64,000 nt of DNA from Prochilodus magdalenae (taxonomy: Eukaryota; Chordata; Actinopteri; Characiformes; Prochilodontidae). The DNA is taken from contig JAMWET010003062.1 in assembly GCA_024036415.1 (NCBI GenBank), positions 738,501 through 802,500 on the forward strand, written 5' to 3'. Both the position numbers and the translations under genes were made by a program. The notes under the pieces are model-generated. The model was not told where the DNA came from and ran no database searches. It was given only the letters and a program-made list of their open reading frames with translations. Positions 59,101 through 64,000 of this stretch are shown piece by piece; the first letter of the stretch is position 1; each line of letters begins with the position of its first letter.

Positions 59101-59660
59101 TATGAATGTGGCCATTCCTATTTTCTCAAGGCCCTTAATATACAGGAAACAACAACTGTTTCCCAGGCAACATATTTAATTATGTTTACATGTTACAGTT
59201 ATGGACAGAGGATTATTAGAAAATACAGATGTTAATATAAATATAGTATACATATGTACAGAGAGAATACAATGTAGGCTGTTAGCATTACAGTTTCCTT
59301 AACTAGCTAATTAGCTCATTAAGCCTAAGCTAAGCAAGGGCAAGTGCATTCCAAATGCAAAATCTATTCCTTGTTATCCACTGTATGGCCATTGGTGACT
59401 CCATAATTCCAACCATGACTTTAGGCATCCCTTAAGAAAATTTAACACAGTTTCTGATTATGCTAACAGATAATGTTGCTTTTTTTCAAGCAAAATGTGC
59501 TAAATGACCTGCCATGACAGTGCAATAATTAGACTTAATGAATATAAAACCGGTAAAATTGTTTACAAACAGGTCAAATAGTTGTGAAGTGGTCTTTAAT
59601 GTTAAATGACAAAGATTAGATACATTGACAAGACAAAACACACACCCGTCCCCTGCCCTT
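59101..59660. other. Gap
   Basis: AT-rich; no recognised feature. Confidence 0.5.
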
Positions 59661-59731
<71 letters not shown>

Positions 59732-59742
59732 GTCTGTCTCTG
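59661..59742. repeat. (CT)n microsatellite
   Basis: About 80 bp of CT tract; the minus-strand Arg/Glu frames are artefacts. Confidence 0.97.
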
Positions 59743-60872
59743 AGTGACTCGTGCAGCGCTTTGCTCGTGCCCTGTAGTGTGCTGCCAAAGATCACAGCAG
59801 CTGCCAGACCGGTCAGCGTGGTGCTGGGTTGTGACTGCTCTGGCCAAAAGGATTCTTCAGAAGGTGAACCTGAGCCCACAGTCTTGTGGTGACAGGCCTT
59901 ACACTACAAAGCAGACACCAGCTCACTGCCTGAAGTGAATCATGGATTGATTGAGGGATTCATCAAAGGTCATGTCATATTTTTAGGATGTATGATCTTC
60001 TATTTTCCTTCTCCATAAAGGCACTTGGCACCAACTGTAAATGCCTTTAACTCTTAAACTGTAGTCTTATTTTTTGGAAGACCAAAATGTAATGTTAAGG
60101 AAGTATGCAGTAATGTTAAGGCAGTATGCAGTAAGTAATGCATATGGTTTGTTATCTATAAAGCTGTAAGCTATATAGTTAAGGGTGATGGATTTAATTG
60201 GTCTATTACTAGGCCCATACCATACTTTTTTAAATAAAGGCTTTGAATGTGCATTATAAACATTGTTAAGGTCCATGTAATAATGTAACAGTTACAGGCA
60301 TTTACATATGACTGTTTGTTGAGTCTACACTTTGCTGAAGTTATAGGGAGTGTTGTTACTGCAGATAGGCTACAGTAGCTTATAGAGGAGTGGAGGAAAG
60401 ATGGTTCAGCGTTCACATATCAAAATGACATGGCTAAACTACGAAAGCACACATTTGTACTGTAGTTCGTTGATATAGCAGTCTTATTCTGTTTAGCACA
60501 CAAATGTTATGGGTGAATGTCAGGGGAACAAATCCAGCAAAAGTGTATAATAAAGAACATTTAAAATGGAAGTTTGTTGAATGCTAGGACATTTGCTGAG
60601 CATTATTAATGGTTCAACAGGAACCAGCATTAGGTTTCTGTAGTAAATAGCATATCTTGCAAATGATATGTACCTTTGATTTTAGCCAGAGCAAGCAATA
60701 ATTAAGAAGAAAAGAGAAAAAGTGATCGAGAGGTGATGATAGAGGGATAGAACGAGGCAGAATAAGGATAAATGAAACTTATGTGGAGAACTGAAATCTG
60801 GTTAATGTCTGCAAGTTCAGTCTGCATGTCAGAAAATGCATAATTTCCAGACCTTTAACTTTAGGAGGTCTA

Positions 60873-60876
<4 letters not shown>
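59743..60876. other. Gene-free stretch
   Basis: Contains the 21-bp tandem pair at 60,090-60,131. Otherwise no recognised feature. Confidence 0.5.
60090..60131. repeat. 21-bp tandem duplication
   Basis: A unit TAATGTTAAGG, then A or C, then AGTATGCAG, occurs twice with a single difference, so the duplication is recent. Confidence 0.9.

Positions 60877-60938
<62 letters not shown>
60877..60938. repeat. (CT)n microsatellite
   Basis: About 31 pure CT units. Confidence 0.98.
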
Positions 60939-60939
<1 letters not shown>

Positions 60940-61809
60940 AGACTGTCAATGGCGTCTTACAGAACACTCTTTTGAAGTTTTTTTCCAGAGACCGAGACAT
61001 GAGGGAAAACATGTTAGTGTACTAAATATGCAAATTCATGTCCCAGTGCTGATTCTATAGCCTATATGGGACTCTTTATACTAGACACATAAACAGCTAT
61101 TGGCACTGAAATAAAGCAGAACTTACTGCCTTTACTCATTATGACACATACACATGTCTTTCATTTCACTGAAGTTGTACACTGGGGACCTAGACATGCA
61201 TATATTTGGGAGAATCTGTGGACTGGCTATTAATATTTATGAATGTCAAATGTCGCTTGTTAAATAGGTCATTGTTCTATATCGGCCTTGTTTATCAGGT
61301 AGAGTGACAGAACAGAGAAAGGCTGTGGGACTTGTGGTATATGATAGAAAAATGATATCTTCAGAATGGTAAACAAAGGAAAGATATATTTAATGTTGAT
61401 ACATGTTAATGTAATAAGATGGTTTTGGATCATTTTATGTTGGCACGTTCATCATGTATGGACACAGTGTAAATGTTGACTTATAAGGTAATAAACAGTT
61501 TCCTTTTGGTTTTCATATGGAAACAATCATATATAATACTGTACAAGAGCCTTCATTATCTGAATAATCTGATAATGGGAAAACTCAATGTTTTCATGAG
61601 TCAGATTTGCAACCAGCAGAATAAGGCTTGACATAAACTCACATTACTGGAAAATATACTGGAACATGCATCAGTTACAAGATGCCAAATATTTAAATCC
61701 TTAATTTCATGAGGCGTAAAGTTTATACTGTGTCAGCTTCACAGCAAAAGAGTTTTGTTGCCATCATACAGTTGCTGTGTTAAATTTATACTGCTTATTT
61801 CCAGTACCA
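60939..61809. other. Gene-free AT-rich stretch
   Basis: No recognised feature. 61,565-61,720 may already belong to the repeat at 61.8 kb. Confidence 0.45.
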
Positions 61810-62070
61810 TGGCCTGTTTCACATATTTGCAGACTGACAAATCTGAAAGAAATCAGAGTAAGGCTATACATGGGCTGAGATATCTGATTACTATCCTACA
61901 GTTTCCATTGAAATCCATACTTAAAAGACGTTTTCTCATCTTATCTTACTGAGCTAAAATTCAGCTCTATTTAGCAGATTTCTTAACTAGATTTCATAAC
62001 AAGATCTCAGAAATCTAAGAAGAGTATGCTGTTTATAAGACCACTTGAAAGATCAGATAACTGCAGAAGC
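61810..62070. repeat. MITE-like dispersed repeat, copy 2 (related to 41.74-42.2 kb)
   Basis: AAATCAGAGTAAGGCTATAC, then ATGGGCTGAGATATCTGATT, aligns with 42,063-42,103. Further ATCTGA/TCAGAT motifs recur to about 62,055. It is more decayed than copy 1. Confidence 0.55.
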
Positions 62071-62508
62071 CTGATTGAACACACTCAATATCGCTGCAGA
62101 ACCTGAAGCATGCGTTTAAAAAAGGGGAGCTGTAAAGAAAGCAAAATGTGGGCACACTAAATAATTTTTAGATAAATATATGTTTCTATTTTCCTTTAAT
62201 GCTGAAAAATAAATAAATAAACTTCACAGTCCTGTAACCTGCAGGTCAAAAAAATACAATGTGCTGGCTGTGCTCCTGCCACATCTTTTCCATATTCTAT
62301 CAACAGTGTTTGAGTAGAACAGTGCTCTTTGGCTGATTGTGGAGTTGAGTTGTGGTAGATGTTATCTGTTTGATTGACTGGACTTCTATCGTTGTTAGTG
62401 GTGATGGGTTTGTTCCGACAGTAAGCCGTAATTTGTGTAGCGATCCGCAGCGGAAATAGGGATGGAAGAGTACAGGACTTTCTCGAGCTTTTTGTTTGCT
62501 GTGTCAAC
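62071..62508. other. Upstream region of the candidate exon
   Basis: 62,370-62,508 has more CpG than its surroundings (ATCCGCAGCGG, TCTCGAGC) and contains the likely 5' untranslated leader of the exon at 62,509. No TATA box stands out. 62,196-62,510 is also open on the minus strand, without recognised domains. Confidence 0.35.
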
Positions 62509-62632
62509 ATGCAGCACGGTCAAGTTCCTGAAAGTCAGACAGACCTGGAGGGAGAAGACAAATGGGGGGCCCCCGACGTGTTATCTCTGCATCAGAAAAT
62601 TTCTGAATGCAGAGAGCGGGTGATGAAAGGAG
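62509..62632 (+). CDS. Candidate first coding exon, protein not recognised (partial)
   Basis: ATG at 62,509 opens a frame of 41 codons plus one base, ending GGA G and followed by GTGAGAGG, a strong match to the vertebrate 5' splice site (AG|GTRAG). The peptide begins MQHGQVPESQTDLEGEDKWG and ends LHQKISECRERVMKG: hydrophilic and acidic, turning into a basic, probably helical stretch. It has no signal peptide or membrane segment. No ATG lies in the same frame just upstream, and the preceding bases (GTCAAC) give a fair initiation context, with A at -3. Composition is more CpG-rich and codon-like than the surrounding DNA. The frame also stays open past the donor to 62,850, but there it becomes low-complexity. 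I do not recognise the family. The remaining exons must lie beyond the window, if the exon is real. Confidence 0.45.
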
Positions 62633-63129
62633 GTGAGAGGGGGTTCGACAGAGAGCAAGAGCAAGCTCAGTTTACCTCCAGTTTTAGGCATGTTTTAGGT
62701 ATGTTTAAGGTGTGTGTGTGTATGAAAGCGAAACAGAGAGAGACAGAAAGAGAGAGAGGGTTATGCAGTGGTAGGAGTGTGAATGGGTTCTCTGCTTACC
62801 GTCAACTTGTCACTCCATTCTGGCATGTAACCTGCCCCCTTTTAAAATAAACATACCTGCTACTCAGTTTGACGGCTCATAACTCACAGTGCTGCTCCAT
62901 CACACACATGCAAACATGCATGTTTTATTGCACTGAAACCTTAGAGACAGTAACTCACAGCAGTTGCGTAACATTGACTGGGATAGGCAGTGCGCTGTTG
63001 AGAAAAGCCATCTTCTCAATTTTCAGTGTTGCTAAAGTGCCTTTCAAAGTTCCTCAGTCAAGAAATATCAGACAAATAACCAATATACATTTTCTTTGGG
63101 ACATTAAATGACGGTTCCTGGTAAACATA
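62633..63129. other. Putative first intron sequence
   Basis: Begins with the donor GTGAGAGG. A GA-rich patch lies at about 62,735-62,759. No second exon is evident. Confidence 0.35.
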
Positions 63130-63720
63130 TGGAAAGTGGTTCTCCAGGATGTCCTGTGGTCTGTTTGGGTTTTTGAGCTTCCGATTGGTTGGTTCATGAT
63201 TCCACAGATTATTTTCCTCCATCTTGTAGGCGGTTATCCTCTTCCTTCTCCAGGCATAATTTATTTTTCTGTTTTCTGGTACTTCTCAGACCATGTCGAA
63301 AATAAAAGAGTTCAGTTTGGTTATCTGGGCTTTGAGTGAGAGGTGTGGCTTGGTTTGGTTGAGCCTCCATTTCTTTGCTTTCCTTTGTTTGACATCTAGG
63401 GTACTCTCTAAAGTCTTTGCCAGCACCAAAGTACAAAGGCAGTATTTTTCTGTCTTGCTTGTTTATTTGTCCAGATTTGACATCCATAAAGAACCACAGA
63501 GGAGATCATAGCCTGGACATTTCAGATCTTTGCAGATACAAATCTCTGCATTTTCCAGCTCTGGTTTGTTTTGTTTTGCTTTGATCTGCTGAGTGGCCAT
63601 CTGTATTGTATTTTTTGAGTGCTGATCCTTTGTTGTAAAGGTGTCTTAGGATGCATTTATTCTGCATTTTAAATTGCTCTTTGATGTCTACATGGAAGGT
63701 ATGTGACTTTGGTCAGGGTG
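63130..63720 (-). mobile_element. Possible LINE-derived fragment
   Basis: On the minus strand near 63,515-63,470, one frame reads MISSVVLYGCQIWTNK, which resembles the 'LLYGCEIWTL' phrase that follows the reverse-transcriptase domain in several fish LINE clades. A 92-codon frame continues in another register (63,487-63,209). Upstream, FKMQNKCILRHLYNKGSALK is readable. No catalytic FADD motif or tail is found, so clade and limits are uncertain. Confidence 0.4.
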
Positions 63721-64000
63721 TTACATGCCTATTTACAACCCTATGAAAACCTCTAGAATGAAACAAGCTGTTTTATTTTGGTGTAAAAAATAAACACTGG
63801 TAGGAAAATAAAATAAACTCCTGGTGTAAATAGGCCATCAGACTATTTAGTTAGCTGTGCTTATGTAAGCTATTTGAGGCTGAAAAGCAGCTAACATTAG
63901 CAATGCTAGCTGCTTGGTTTGATCTTGACGACAACACAAAGTAAACTAAGATTATTACTCAATATGAAACTTTCGGTTTAAGATTATCTGCTTCAATCGG
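63721..64000. other. Right-edge gap
   Basis: AT-rich; no recognised feature. Confidence 0.5.

Overview
This window looks like non-coding nuclear DNA of a teleost fish, probably an otophysan (characin, catfish or knifefish relative). The basis is the combination of very long GA/CT, TG and CA microsatellites, many dead Tc1/mariner transposons of families common in fish, an L2/Rex1-type LINE carrying the FADD and YREEV reverse-transcriptase motifs, a tRNA-derived SINE ending in an L2-type tail, and fish interspersed repeats that I recognise from memory. No bacterial, phage, plasmid or CRISPR organisation is present. Nearly every open frame is either a low-complexity artefact or a decayed transposon fragment. 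I cannot name the species.

Layout. 1-345 is the end of a 30-bp minisatellite array that runs off the left edge. 1.46-1.93 kb is a diverged AGCAACAC-type minisatellite. 4.2-11.7 kb holds small inverted repeats, interspersed repeats, and two copies of an element that contains a ~20-bp minisatellite (9.5 and 11.4 kb). 12-27.5 kb is dominated by polypurine/polypyrimidine and TG tracts with Tc1 remnants between them (13.8, 16.1, 17.6, 23.6 and 25.2 kb), plus one CpG-bearing promoter-like patch (24.45 kb). 29-33 kb is a transposon graveyard: an 849-bp Tc1-like element with both ends, and another Tc1-like copy into which a LINE tail has inserted with a short target duplication. 37.5-38.1 kb carries a LINE reverse-transcriptase fragment. 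42.3-43.0 kb is a decayed Tc1-like element with nearly perfect 20-bp terminal repeats. 44.5-50.5 kb has palindromic MITE-like sequences, a second CpG/GC-box patch (49.85 kb) and an unusual pair of interleaved inverted repeats (50.38-50.52 kb). 51.5-54.4 kb strings together a polypyrimidine tract, a (CT)n, a degenerate telomere-like hexamer array, a (CA)n, a SINE and an ~850-bp ACT/TAC trinucleotide array. 57.3-59.1 kb holds two diverged direct copies of an unclassified element. 62.5 kb carries the best candidate for a real coding exon.

Protein-coding content. The best candidate is a first coding exon at 62,509-62,632 (41 codons, strong donor). I do not recognise the protein. If it is real, the rest of its gene lies beyond the right edge, and much of this window would be its upstream flank or an intergenic region. 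Elements do not work together here as a pathway; the window is best read as accumulated repeats around a few possible regulatory patches. Identification of repeat families is from memory of their sequence, not from a database search.
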